From positions 50,216,997 through 50,280,996 of the forward strand of contig OX411551.1 of assembly GCA_948146395.1 (NCBI GenBank): a stretch of 64,000 bases of DNA, read 5' to 3'. Both the position numbers and the translations under genes were made by a program. How positions within the stretch are numbered: the stretch's first letter is position 1; every line of letters begins with the position of its first letter. This document shows positions 9,735 to 20,935 of the stretch, in pieces. Under the pieces are notes generated by a model, which saw only the letters and a program-made list of their open reading frames with translations, had not been told where the DNA came from and searched no databases. The DNA is from Fragum whitleyi (taxonomy: Eukaryota; Mollusca; Bivalvia; Cardiida; Cardiidae).

Positions 9735-12569
9735 TCACCCATTCACCATATCGATCTGGCGGACGACGATTGCGGATGGGTCGGGCTGGCCTCGCCGGAC
9801 TAGCAACCGCTGGCTGATTTTGGATAATGAGATCAGGACCGGGTGAAATAGGGTGATTGTTTTGAGTAACAACAGGACTTCTGGGACTAACAGGTGGGGT
9901 TGAGACTCGAGTCGGGCTGGTGTTTTGGGCTGACCGAGTGATTCTCCGCTGCGCAATGACATAACGTGGTACATCAGAATCAGAATCGGAATCTGTGTGC
10001 GAGGACTCCGATTGCGTTCCTTCACAGTGACGTGGTTGTCATTGCGGACTAATCCCGTTTCTTCCAGAGGAAGACTGTTGAAGGGTAGCAGCAAATTTCG
10101 ATGTAGACATCGAATTGATCCGACCTTATCACGGCGCCTGACCTTGTAGACAGGGATATCCGGATTAGGCATCTCCAGAACAACGTAAGGGTTAGAGTCC
10201 CAACGGTCTGCAAGCTTGTGCTTGCCCTGGAGCCCAACATTTCGGACGAGGACAGTGTCGCCTATCTCCAACCTAGAGTCTCGAACTCGCCTGTTATAGT
10301 TGTCTTCATTCTTAGAAGACTGCTTTCTAGCCTCTGCTGATGCAGATCGGTAAGCATACTCAAGCCTCTCCCGCAATCTCGTCGCATAAGTCCCATGATC
10401 GGATGTCGGGTGATCCGTTGGAAAGTCCCAAGAAAAGTGTCTACGGTGATCATGGGGTGCCATCCGAACATTATGGGGCGAGAAACCGGTAGAGTCATGC
10501 CTCGTACTGTTATAGGCCTGGACAAGAGGTGCAACGTAGGCTTTCCAGTCCACCTTCTGCTCGCTCGAAAGGGTACCCAGCATCTTTAAAAGAGTCTGGT
10601 TAAACCTCTCCGCCGAGCCATTCCCCATCGGGTGATATGGAGTTGTCCTAGACTTTCTGATCCCCGAAACCATACAAAGTTCCTTTATAACTTTACTTTC
10701 AAAATTACGGCCCTGATCGCTATGAAGACGTTCGGGAAAGCCATAATACTGAATGAATCCGTTATAAAGAGCCTTTGCAGTAGTTTGGGCAGTCTGATTT
10801 CGACACGGAACTGCTTGAGCAAAACGGGTGAAATGGTCCGTAATCACTAGAATGTTTTCTATTCCCCCCTTGCTAGGTTCCAAAGAAAGAAAGTCCATGC
10901 AGACAAGCTCCATAGGTCTTATTGTAAGAATAGGGACAAGCTCGGCGAATGGACGAGCAGGGGTTTTCCGGGCAACACATCGCTGACAGCTCTCAATCCA
11001 TTCATTTACAGTCTTTTCCATGCCTGGCCAGTAAAAGCGTTGCCTAGCCAACCACAGGGTTTTCTCTTTCCCTTGGTGTCTAGCAGAGTCATGAACACCC
11101 CTCAGAGCTAAATCTCTGTAGGATTCAGGCAAAACCAGCTGTTGAACGGGTAGGCCGTCCAAAGTAGCGGTTCTAAACAGAACTTCGTGGTCGATAACAA
11201 GACTGTTCCATTCACGGAAGTATCGTTTGACCTGAACGGATTCTGACTTAATACCTTCCCCCCTGGGTCGAAAACCGGTACTTAAGAGGGACAAAACACG
11301 AGCAATCACTGGATCTTTGGACTGTTCTAACACCCAATTAATTGAACTGAAATCGGCAGGGTACTGAACCTCCGCACTCGCGACATGAGGAGCAACAGTA
11401 TCAGACACACAGTCGACTAAAGGTGTAGAAATCATTGCAGCCTGGAAGACAGCTTTGAGTTCGTCATTAAAGACGTATCTGCGGGAAAGGCCATCAGCAT
11501 CAGAGTTAAGCTTACCACTACGATACTCAATAGTGAAGTCATAATTGGCTAACTCTGCTAACCAACGGTGACCTGTAGCGTCAACTTTGGCAGAAGTAAG
11601 CACATAAGTTAAAGGATTGTTATCAGTCACAACCATGAATGAAGAACCGTAGAGATACTCCTTAAATTTGTCAGTGACTGACCATTTCAAGGCAAGAAAC
11701 TCCAACTTATGGGCTGGATATCGGCGTTCTGGAGATCTTAAACTTCTACTGGCATAAGCAATCACTTTCTTAACTCCATCTTGAGTCTGGTAAAGAACGG
11801 CTCCACTACCAAGAGAGCTAGCATCAACATGGAGTTCAAAAGGCAAAGAATAATTAGCGTAAGCTAAAATGGGTGGAGATGTTAACTTTTGTTTAACAGT
11901 GTTAAAAGCATTCTGCTGTGCATCTCCCCACACCCAAGGTGCGCATCTCTTCTTCGAACTCGAAGTTTTGGCCTGTTTACTTGAAAGGTGGCCTTCAAGG
12001 AGAGTGTTTAAGGGGTGGACTATTTGGGCGTAATTGTGGATGAAACGGCGATAATAGCCTGTAAACCCTAAAAATTGGCGCAACTCCTTGACATTTTTGG
12101 GGATGGGCCAAGTGTATACAGCAGATGTCTTATCTGGATCGGTCTGAATTCCGTCCTCTGAAACAATATGGCCGAGATATTTTACCTTTGTCTGAAAGAA
12201 TTCACATTTAGAAGGTTTAAGACGAAGATTGTGTTCATCGAGGCGTTTAAATACGGACTCGACTCTCTGAATATGTTCTTCAAAGGTACTAGAAAAGATA
12301 TGAATGTCATCAAGAAAGATGAGACATTCTTTCAGATGCATATCCCCCATGCATTTCTCCATAAGACGCTGGAACGTCGCAGGGGCATTAGTCAAGCCGA
12401 AGCCCATTTTGTTCCACTCGTAGAAGCCGAGCGGTCCTACTGAAAAAGCGGTCTTAGGCTTGTCTTCCTCTTCGACTTCGACTTGCCAATATGCAGAATG
12501 AAAGTCAATTTTACTGAAGCATTTAGCAGAGGACAAAACATCTATGGTGTCATCGAATCTTGGAAGCAT
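9735..12569 (-). pseudogene. pol: reverse transcriptase, RNase H, integrase (5' end shifted)
   Basis: 944 codons are open; the first Met is not a real start because the frame continues upstream and joins the preceding segment through a one-base frameshift at 12617-12620. Reverse transcriptase: residues 20-22 hold the first catalytic Asp (KID), and residues 85-88 are FLDD. RNase H: Asp249, Glu290, Asp316 and an Asp near 357-359. Integrase: zinc-binding H493-x4-H498...C528-x2-C531, then catalytic Asp559, Asp618 and Glu654 with 35 residues between the last two (D,D35E). A GPY/F-like C-terminal module follows (~780-840). Integrase follows RNase H, as in Ty3/gypsy and not Ty1/copia. There is no chromodomain that I can recognise; the last ~90 residues are low-complexity. 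Confidence 0.95.
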
Positions 12570-12595
12570 GTAAGCATCCTTTCTAGTCCTGTTAT

Positions 12596-13297
12596 TCAGC
12601 TTTCTCCAGTCAATGCAAAACGAAGACTGCCATCTGATTTTCTTATGAGGACTATATTACTTGAATAAGGAGATTCAGACTCTCTAATCACTCCAGCATC
12701 AAGCATTTCCTTAACATGATGCCTGACTTCCTCAAACATAGCTGGAGGGATACGACGGTATGGTTCTTTAAAGGGGGTAGAATCCTCAAGAACTATTTTG
12801 TGTTTAACCAAGTCGGTTTTCCCTATGTCCTTAGTACTTGTGCAAAATATGTGCTTCCATTTGCAAAGTACATCCTTAAACCTACCGACTTGTTCAGAAG
12901 TTAGGTTGGATGTTTCAAAATTAACATCAGGCTTCTTACAATTAAGGATAGCATTTGGTGTGATATCCGACACAAGATCTTCAATGACACCAGCCTTGGT
13001 TACATCACAAAGCAATGCTTTAGGCTTAAACGATAAAGGTTTAGCCGTGATGTTGCAAATCCGAACAGGGATTTTACAACTAGAAGTATTCGGGTCTATT
13101 GCGACAAGGCGTGGACAGACAGTGTATGAAACATTGGTGTTATCAGGAGTCTCTGTGACAACGTTGACAACATCTGAGGGCAAATTACGAATAATTCCAT
13201 TAATGGTTGTTGTTTGAAAAGGACCAACAGTAAAGGGTTTCCGCGCTAAGCAGCGTACAGAAAACGTGTTGCTGTCTAACATACTGACTGCTGACAT
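12596..13297 (-). pseudogene. pol: protease-RT linker and start of reverse transcriptase
   Basis: Encodes a linker domain followed by the typical entry into a gypsy reverse transcriptase: 'KHKIVLEDSTPFKEPYRRIP', 'HHVKEMLDAGVIRESESPYSS' region and a 'SSNIVLIRKSDGSLRF' block. The frame ends a few residues later because one base is missing in a short T run (AAAA on the plus strand, 12617-12620); the RT continues at once in another frame at 12569. The upstream end likewise joins the protease through a shift at 13376-13378. Confidence 0.9.
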
Positions 13298-13371
13298 CCA
13301 AGCATCATCACCCGATGATGAATACTCCTCTAAAACATCTTTACAACGACGTAAAACATTAGTTCCTACTA

Positions 13372-13668
13372 TTACGGGACTGAATTAAACTGATTGTCCG
13401 GTATCACTAGGATAGGAACATCTAGAACAAAGTTGTCAATAGATGGAATAGAAACAGAAGCCTCAATACAGCCAAGGTACTTCATCGAGGTTCCATCGGC
13501 AATGGACAACGAAAGTCCCAATGAATCAAGATCCATTAAAGATGGTTGGGATGACAAAGATTGAAAAGCCGAATGGGACATAGTCGTTACCATGGATCCA
13601 CTATCCACTAACGACTTGAATGGTTTGCCATCAATGATAACTGAGGTAACATTAGCATGACCAACCAA
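13372..13668 (-). pseudogene. pol: retropepsin-like protease
   Basis: 98 codons contain the aspartic protease signature LVDSGS (catalytic Asp about residue 22) within the expected hydrophobic context, and a 'LGCIEASVSI' flap/strand region. It lies in the same frame as gag, separated from it only by one TAA at 13702-13704 and 11 sense codons. At its C-terminus the frame is lost at the GGG run 13376-13378 and continues as the linker in another frame. Confidence 0.85.
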
Positions 13669-13701
13669 TCTATGGACAAGATTATTATCAGGGTCATTGG
13701 T

Positions 13702-14454
13702 TTAACCAGACTCGGTTTGACCCTCAACGGAGGCGGTTACTCTTGACTGAGAGTGTGTGTCGTAATTGGATTGGCCTTGAGATTGCTGAGTCTTGGGCTG
13801 CTGCTTCCAATTCTTATTTTTTCGACGGCCTCTCCAATTACCATTCCCACTTTGGTTTCGATTCTGCTTAGCCGGCTCGTCATCACCAAGTTTTTTCATG
13901 ATTTGATCAAACTTGGAATCAATTCCATTCAATTGTGACTGCATAGAAGTCAGTTGGGTGGTAAATTTTGCATCTAAACGGGACTCCAGGTCTTTTAACT
14001 TACTTTCAAGAGAAGGGGATTCTATGTTTGATTGCAAAGGATTGTGATGGATTTTCGTAGAGGACGAAGCACTTAGTTCCTTCTCCTTTAATCTTACTTT
14101 GCGCAACAAGACCCCATACTCTGTACATGTTTCATAATCAACTCGGGTTTTATCCCTAAGGACTGAAGAAGACAACCCAGTCCAGAAACGATGACGTAGC
14201 ATGTCATTACGTACTGAAGGACTCATTGAAGAACCATCCATGGCAGAGTATAGAAGAGATTCAAGTCGACAAGAATAGTCGATAACACTTTCATTAGCTT
14301 GTTGAACTGCAAAAAACTCTTGCATCGTCACATTTCTTGGAGAAAGATCACTAAAAGTGGAATCAAGTTTCTCAAGAAGTGCAGTTATTGTAAGACCATC
14401 CCCTAAAGGAATCAACAGCCTTCTAGCTGTTCCCCTCAACGAGCTACGCGCCAT
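13702..14454 (-). pseudogene. gag, C-terminal part
   Basis: About 250 codons. The N-terminal half ('SLRGTARRLLIPLGDG', 'LLEKLDSTFSDLSP', 'FFAVQQANESVIDYSCRLES') is the capsid-type helical fold found in invertebrate gypsy gag and PNMA-like proteins. The C-terminal part has a likely coiled coil (~130-180) and a basic, Gln/Asn-rich tail with RGRRKNKN. There is no CCHC zinc knuckle; the basic tail probably serves as the nucleic-acid-binding region. It ends at a TAA that is in frame with the protease. Confidence 0.85.
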
Positions 14455-14824
14455 CTGTTAACACGTGAACAGTCGGGAAATCATTACCGGAAACCAAGCA
14501 TCGCACCTCATACCTCCACTCTGCGTATGAAACTTCACCCTTGGGAATAGGTTCGTGTCCCGAAAACAAAGGCAATTTAGGAATGAAGGGTGGGTAAGAG
14601 TGATGTGAATGCGGGCTCGCAGTTGCATCAGCAGTGCCAGAAAAATTTAAACCCTTCATCGGAGTTTTAGGTTTCGTACCTTGATCTGTCAAAAGCTTAG
14701 AGGATGAAGGGGTTGCAACCTTAGGAATAATAACAAATTTATCCTTCAGAATATCCAGCATCTCCTCTTCCGTCAAAGGCAACATAGCCTTGGCATCCGG
14801 TGATGGCGAATCAGAAGTCGACAT
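14444..14824 (-). pseudogene. gag, N-terminal part
   Basis: Starts at Met (plus-strand CAT 14822-14824), with 'MSTSDSPSPDAKAMLPLTEE' and later the gag hallmark 'PKLPLFSGHEPIPKGEVSYA' followed by EWRYEV. The frame ends at 14444 in 'VLTDGA'; the downstream gag half opens in another frame within ~10 bases, so one or two bases have been lost or gained near 14455-14470. An in-frame Met 14 codons upstream is possible but its leader peptide looks like noncoding sequence. Confidence 0.8.
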
Positions 14825-14866
14825 AATGTGACTATCCAAAGTGGGAAAGCAAAAGCTCAAACACAA

Positions 14867-17173
14867 AAATAAAACAAAATAGTAAACACTTTAATTCATA
14901 AACAAAGTGTTGATACAGACCCGTAGGCTTGAAATAGAACAGCTGCACGAGAAATGCAATCCAAAAGTGGAAAACACTATTCTAAAAACAGAATACACAT
15001 ATACACCCAATAAATATTTCAACCAAAGTAAACACAAGTTAACTACCAGGAAATGCGAAAATAAACTTGCAAACGACAAACAATTCACGGTCAAAGTGTC
15101 CTGGTGAAAATTTATTTCAAATGTGTTCAAAGGGAAATGGGTTTTATTCTTAAAATAGATTAAGATCGGGTGCAGACACGAATCGGGTGATCCTAAGTAT
15201 GTGGCAAAGGGTTAAGGTTGAAAGCCTAAGTTCAATCAAAGGGTAAGCTGGATGAATAGCGGTAACACCTGAAACGTGAATAACCAAATAAATTAATACC
15301 TATCCTTCCTAGCTTCGTATGTTGTAGGTACGCTCGCAGTACTACTACGATTAAGTTGAACTGTGATGTTAGTGTTAGTATACACACAAGAAAGACAGGA
15401 AGAATAAAAAGTTAACGGATAAATACCGCATTCTCTCACATTTCACAATCTCACAAGAAAGGGTAAAAGGATAAAAATGATGAAATGAAAATGCAGTCGA
15501 TTTTTAACTCATAAATTCATGTGTTTATCCTATGAACAATCTTTTACGCTTTTCCGGATAGACAGAAAAATCAAAGGATGAACAACTTATGACACAAAAT
15601 GCTTAAACTAAATACTAATGAACAATACAAAAACTACAAACGTATCGTTCAGCTAACTATGAACTATTGTCTAATTACATGTACATTGCGAAACTAAATA
15701 CTTAAATTAAATGTTTTTTGCTATTTCCAATGATAATTTCAAAATGGATAAACCTCGTAAAGACACCAGATAATTTCCACTAATAATTATTCGTTCAAGA
15801 CAAGTGATAAATGTCAATGTACAACAGAAGCTGTATTTTCACGTTTATCACAACATTGTTGGATATGAAAAGTTTTGTTTTTTTACAGCAGTATTTCAAG
15901 GAAATAAATTTATTTTTTTCCCTAATATTCTCAACAATACTCGTAAGGCATGCCAAATTTCAAAATAAATGTAACCACTCTGATATACACTGTAAACAAG
16001 CACTACAAAAATCTGCGCTGTATTTACGATGTTTCAGAAAAATAATTTTCTAAAGATACACTGATTGGGTGCAATCAACTGTTAAACTATTACAAATTTC
16101 AATACAATTCAGTTAATGCAACAATTGAACAAGATTACGAGCATTATTTTCTGACCTTAGGTAAAACTTATACACGCGGATCAGTCTGCTACTTTTAAAC
16201 CTGTTCAACAAGCCAATGCTTTTAGGCAAGGAAAAGGTTGAAATTGATTAAAGCAATAATCGATATCCAAGACAAAAAAAAAATAATGTAGAACATAATG
16301 TAATCCATTGTTTCTATAATTGAAATTGATAAATTTAATAGATGGACAAGCTCAGATTTCAATTAAGGTCGCTAATGTTTACAAAAAAATGAATAAATAT
16401 AAACTTTACTTGTCACGATTTGCACGTGGAAAGCAGACGACAAATAGGTCAACAGATAGGTAAATAGTTCGATTTTCCAGTTGAGTAGCTATGGAATGCA
16501 GTCAACACAATCACATCAGACTAAACATCGTGAACAGATAAATTCAGTGCAATAGTGGGTTAAATGAAAATTTCGAAATAATGACTGTTTAAATCATTTT
16601 GCAAAACGGTCCTAGAAATTCTATGCCAAGTCAGACTTGAAAAAGGTCTACAACTGGAAAATAAATCTATTAATAGATGTTAATTTCTGAAATATATCTA
16701 AATGAAACTGACCTTTAGATATTATATCAAGGCAAAAGGGCACTTGCCGAACAAGACAAATGAAAATAATGAAATGAAATGACTTACATGATCCTAAAAT
16801 ATTCAATCCTTAAGTAACACATTTAAAACACGAGTACACAAATTCATAAACATGAGTTTCCAACGATGATCAGGCTGCTTCAGTAGAATGGAAGAGTTTT
16901 GGTTTCACAAACCAAGACAAGCGCAAGTCGATGAAGACTGCTTGATGGGTTGAAAATTCATTTAGTACTATACAGTACTAATAAACCATGGTACCTACGT
17001 ACACGATAAACACAGTAGAACACTGGTGGAAAAGAAAAAAAATACACTAGCTAGCTTTCATTCGCGTCCAAAGAAATGTAGAATACAGGAGCGCTCCTCT
17101 GTGGAAAAAGCTGCCTGGGACCTCATTCTTTGAGCGATAGTGGATTCTGCTGCTCCGGCTTCTTGAATTCAAT
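14867..17173 (-). other. Long noncoding leader of the LTR element
   Basis: About 2.3 kb lie between the primer site and gag. The longest frames are ~80 codons and resemble nothing. The segment is AT-rich, with several upstream ATGs on the minus strand. Unusually long for a gypsy 5' leader; it may contain packaging signals, a degenerate insertion, or a lost gene. Confidence 0.6.
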
Positions 17174-17187
17174 TCGTCGGGGAGCCA
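17174..17187 (-). promoter_or_regulatory. Primer binding site, tRNA-Asp-like
   Basis: Immediately downstream of the 5' LTR on the minus strand is TGGCTCCCCGACG. Animal tRNA-Asp(GTC) ends ...CGACGGGGAG plus CCA, whose complement begins TGGCTCCCCGTCG, so 12 of 13 bases match. The following AATTGAA also resembles the tRNA complement if three bases are skipped. tRNA sequence is from general knowledge. Confidence 0.75.
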
Positions 17188-17188
17188 A

Positions 17189-17676
17189 TGTCAACCGGGG
17201 TTTAGTGAGACAGAAGATTCTGTAGGGTCGATGATATTTATTGTGATTCTGAATATGGTAAGAAAAACCTGCAAGATAAATACAAAACATATAAAACTAT
17301 TCTTATTGCACTTAACAGAAATTATCTTGCATAAAAAGATCTTAAGAAACAATTCTTACCGAAGCAGTAGTAAGCAACTCTAATCTTTGCAGTTTAGAGA
17401 GACAAGTCCATATAAAGCATAAATTAGAAACTTCTCTAACGAGAGCTAATGGCGGAATGATCCATGGAGAGGGAAGGTTCAGAATAGGCGGGAACAGATT
17501 TGCACAAGTGCACCCGATCAGTACTCTCTCGCTCACATACGGACGGTGATTACAACTCACGCAATACACACACACACACACTGAAATAACATATGTTATA
17601 GTTACAGTTAGTAAAGTGTACAAATTTACAGATGTCTGTACAATGATGAATATTCGCAAATGAACCTCTGGTTACA
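17189..17676 (-). repeat. 5' LTR (right copy)
   Basis: Direct repeat of 8875-9360, starting TGTCAACCGG and ending TGGTTACA, followed by target duplication TAAC. On the minus strand it should carry the promoter for the element. Confidence 0.95.
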
Positions 17677-17680
17677 TAAC

Positions 17681-18107
17681 GACGTGAAACTGATACTCAA
17701 TCCGATCAAAACCATTCAATATCACCCAATCCATTCATTCAATACACTCACCCAAACCATACTAAAACGCTCCAAAATCAATTATTAAGATAAACAACTA
17801 GATTCAAAATGAAAATCTCTAGAAAGAAATCACGATTTTACTGACTTAATTGAATTTGGTTAGTATTTTATTGGTTTTTGAAGGCATTGTGGATGGGGTT
17901 TTTATATATAGAACTTGTGTGTATATTTTATACATGTAAGAGAGGTAAACTATCGCTAATTTTGTTCATCTTGAACAAAATTAGCGACATTGTAAAACCT
18001 CCTTTACTTTCATTCATCACTCATTCATTACACGCATTCAATTTCATTCCTAAACCATTCAAATACATGTATTATTCAGATTGACAATTTTACGACGTTT
18101 TTCACTG
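17681..18107 (-). mobile_element. M1 MITE copy e, main part
   Basis: Continues the stub at 8864-8874. The body reads in reverse orientation, with central 'ttttgttcatcttgaacaaaa' and right end 'gacaattttacgacgtttttcactg'. Its expected TA flanks are mutated (AA left, TG right). It was split by the LTR retrotransposon. Confidence 0.8.
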
Positions 18108-18171
18108 TGCGGTGTCTGGCAAAAATGGGTCTTTGTGATGCAATATTTCTTGATACCAGAAGCGTTTCATT

Positions 18172-18540
18172 TATGTACAGATTTTTAAGAAACTTTCACA
18201 TAATGTCGTGTTACTTTGCGCACATAAAGCTACTTAGAATGTTATTCTGAATCATGGAAAAGGGGACTTTCATGTCAAATTGTTTGTTGACAAAATATTT
18301 TCTTCATGATATGCTCCATAATATGGCTTTATGGTTGAATTGTCATAAATCAACACAGCAACTAATGCCAGTAGAACGATACCAGTCATCTTGGCACTCT
18401 TGTTCTAGCTGTATTATTCGTAGAATAGGGATGGGGACTTTTGCGGTCACCCGAGCTCCGACGTAATGCTTTGTTTAAGTGTTTACGTACCTTGGTTCTT
18501 CGCAAGCCAAGTGTTCTAACTTCACTATGTTCCTTTCTTA
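18172..18540. repeat. Direct duplication unit A
   Basis: About 369 bp, ~93% identical by eye to 18979-19350: 'actttcacataatgtcgtg', 'catggaaaaggggactttca', 'gaatagggatggggactttt', 'ccaagtgttctaacttcact'. It ends exactly at the TA that flanks M1 copy f. No gene recognised. Confidence 0.85.
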
Positions 18541-18978
18541 CAGTTAATTACATCGTGAAATTGACATTTTACTCAATCAGAACCATTCTAAATCGCTCAC
18601 TCAGCGCTCCATTCATTCATTCCAAACACTCACTCAAACCATTCAAAAACGCTCCAAGCTCACTGAAAAACATATAACAACAACTTCGTTCAAAATAACA
18701 ATAGCTAGGAAAAAAAATCGGGATTTCACTTATTTAATTGAAACTGTAAGCGTCTGATGGTTCTTGAAGAAATAGGGAGCTATCATATGAACTTGAATGC
18801 ATATTTTTTTAAAGGGAGGTAATCAATATTGCCAATTTTGTTCATCCTGAACAAAATTTGCAATACTAGATTACCCCCCATTAAATTCATTCAAAAGTCG
18901 CTCCACACACTCATTCAATTTCATTCCTAAATCATTCCAAAATCTTTCACTTTGTCAATTTCACGATGTTTTTATCTG
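18541..18978 (-). mobile_element. M1 MITE copy f
   Basis: 438 bp, CAGTTAATTACATCGTGAAA to CACGATGTTTTTATCTG, flanked by TA at 18539-18540 and 18979-18980. Reverse-oriented relative to copies a, b and d. It lies exactly between the two duplicated units. Confidence 0.9.
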
Positions 18979-19350
18979 TATGTAGAGATTTTCAAGAAAC
19001 TTTCACATTATGTCGTGTAACTTTGCGCACATAAAGCTACTTAGAAATGTTATTCTGAATCATGGAAAAGGGGACTTTCATGTAAAATTGTTTGTTGACA
19101 AAAAAATTTCTTCGTGATATGCTCCATAATATGGCTTTATGGTTGAATTGTCATAAATCGACACAACAAGTAATGCCAGTAGAGCGATACTAGCCATCTT
19201 GGTCCTCTTGTTCTAGCTGGATTATTCGTAGAATAGGGATGGGGACTTTTCCGGTCACCCGAGCTTCGATGTAATGCTTTGTTTAAGTGTTTACCTACCT
19301 TTGGTTCTTCGCAAGCCAAGTGTTCTAACTTCACTATGTTCCTTTCTTAA
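18979..19350. repeat. Direct duplication unit A'
   Basis: Second copy of 18172-18540, starting at TATGTAGAG (unit A starts TATGTACAG) immediately after the MITE and running to 'tttctta', after which similarity ends. Confidence 0.85.
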
Positions 19351-20048
19351 GGAACATGGTGGATTTAGAGCCACTGGGTCGCGATGATGTAGATACAGTC
19401 TTCTTTTGACATGTTATTTGTTGGAACCTAAGCCCTTAACCCTCTTGGTTTATTTTTTACGTGCAACTGACTATCTGTAATATCTCTGTTTCTGTTCAAG
19501 CTTTTCTATTGCATTAACTTTGCATATGTATGCCACTGTCGCCATAACATTTTTCCCTAGACAAAGGTTCATTTCTCTGATATTAACGAGCCTTTGTGTG
19601 ACATTTCAAACAATTTGACATATGCATGAGTTGTAGGCATTAAACAGCCTACAGTCTCATAGTGCAATTAGAAGAGTGTCTGTCTATCTGAAAATACTTT
19701 AAGATATAGTCTAGCTATCAAGCCCAAAGTGAAGATTCCTTGCGGATGCACAGGCTGACCAGAATCTTTTCCTGGAGCACTTTTTAAAATGTATGAAATT
19801 CTTCACACATCTCATTTAATTTGTTGAAATTCTAACCTTTTTAGAAGTCTTGGTAAAGTTTTGCGTGCAACTGTTGACCATCTGTAAAGTCTCTGTTTGT
19901 ATTAAATATATTGCCTTTAAACATAGCGCATGCTTCTGTGACCATACTTCAAGACCCTAGGTTATGATTCATTGCCCTGACATTTAATTTTGTGGAATTT
20001 AACCCTTTAAGGACTTGAAATTCTTGGCTGAAGCCTTACAATGTACGT
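19351..20048. other. Unannotated interval with a faint internal duplication
   Basis: 'cgtgcaactgactatctgtaatatctctgttt' near 19460 resembles 'cgtgcaactgttgaccatctgtaaagtctctgttt' near 19863, with some following similarity, so an old ~400-bp spaced repeat is likely. No coding signal. Confidence 0.4.
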
Positions 20049-20930
20049 GTAACTTCTATACTATATCTGCGTAGAGAATGAAAACAAACGAAATAATCCG
20101 GTATTTTTCTAGTATTTGTTAGAATATATCTCAAGGCTGTCAAAACATCATAATTCCCGTTTTCTGTCATAATTTGTTGGCTAATCCTGGTTTACAACTA
20201 GGATGACCTTAGAATTAGAAATAATGTACGGCGTGTTATAGACATTGTCTGATCTGAATAAATTAATGCGCCGTTACGCAAAAAGATGGATGCATCGAGG
20301 AATAACGTCAAACAGCGTTACAGAGAGAGAGAGAAAGAAAAAGATATGCGGAAGGCATTTACAGGTGAGAAGAAGAAAATGAAGAAGATGAATAAGAAGA
20401 AGAATGAGAAGAAGAAGAAGAATGAGAAGAAGAAGAAGAAGAAGAAGAAGAAGAAGAAAGCGCGCGCGAGAGAGAGGGGGGAGAGAGAAGAGAAGAGAGG
20501 AAAGAGAGAGAAGAAATAGAATAAAAAAGAAGAGAACTTTTATACATTATTTATATTTTTGAAGTTATTCTATAAACAATATGTGCACCATCCGTGGAGT
20601 GATTTGTTAAACGTGTTATGTGTTGTAAAGAAAGATTAGATTGAGTTTCTTTTCAGCAAATTACATGTCAAAGATTACCGGAAAATATTTTCCAGTCATT
20701 AAAACAGTGAGATCGCGGTGGGTAGGTCTATGTCACCCTATGCCTTCAAAATCATCCAAAAATTATTTAAAAAAAATCACAATTGAAATTTCAAAAAATG
20801 TTCTCCATTTCGAGGTTGAATGTTCTAAAGGTAACGATGGTGAAACCATGATTGCGTCATTGTCTAGACGCATAAAAAAAAAACAAGAAAGATTTGCGAA
20901 TAGGGTAATATTGTGGGGGAGTTTCATATA
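20049..20930 (+). repeat. Dispersed repeat G, copy 2
   Basis: Partner of 779-1440. Here an open stretch beginning ATGGATGCATCGAGG runs 'MDASRNNVKQRYRERE' and reaches 'acaggtgag', then a purine-rich block, then after 'tttcttttcag' an open stretch to 20931. A 96-codon frame (20641-20931) includes it; I recognise no domain. The donor- and acceptor-like words suggest an exon-containing gene fragment caught in a repeat, unproven. Confidence 0.5.
20325..20520. repeat. Purine-rich low-complexity tract (GA/GAA)
   Basis: Nearly pure A/G for ~190 bases. It produces Lys/Glu-rich and Ser-rich frames on opposite strands, which are composition artefacts and not genes. Confidence 0.9.
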
Positions 20931-20935
20931 AGTCT

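Larger units (their letters stand above)
8875..17676 (-). mobile_element. Ty3/gypsy LTR retrotransposon, full-length but decayed
   Basis: An 8.8-kb element with ~487-bp direct LTRs (8875-9360 and 17189-17676), a 4-bp target duplication TAAC (8871-8874 and 17677-17680), a tRNA primer site and a polypurine tract. The order on the minus strand is leader, gag, protease, reverse transcriptase, RNase H, integrase, which is the Ty3/gypsy order. Reading is broken in gag (~14455), between protease and RT (13376-13378) and inside RT (12617-12620), with an in-frame stop between gag and protease. The LTRs differ at roughly a dozen positions plus a few indels by eye (about 2-3%), so it is young in evolutionary terms but this copy is not intact. 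It inserted into the end of an M1 MITE. Confidence 0.95.

Noticed and set aside
10395..10850. Plus-strand frames of 64-72 codons inside the retrotransposon
   Set aside because: They are antisense to well-conserved integrase coding sequence. Same for plus frames at 12168-12668 and 12716-13217.
20286..20547. Lys/Glu-rich and Ser-rich 'proteins'
   Set aside because: Translation of a purine-rich low-complexity tract on both strands.
20641..20931. 96-codon plus-strand gene
   Set aside because: Lies in a dispersed repeat whose other copy does not keep the frame; no recognisable domain. Mentioned only within repeat G.
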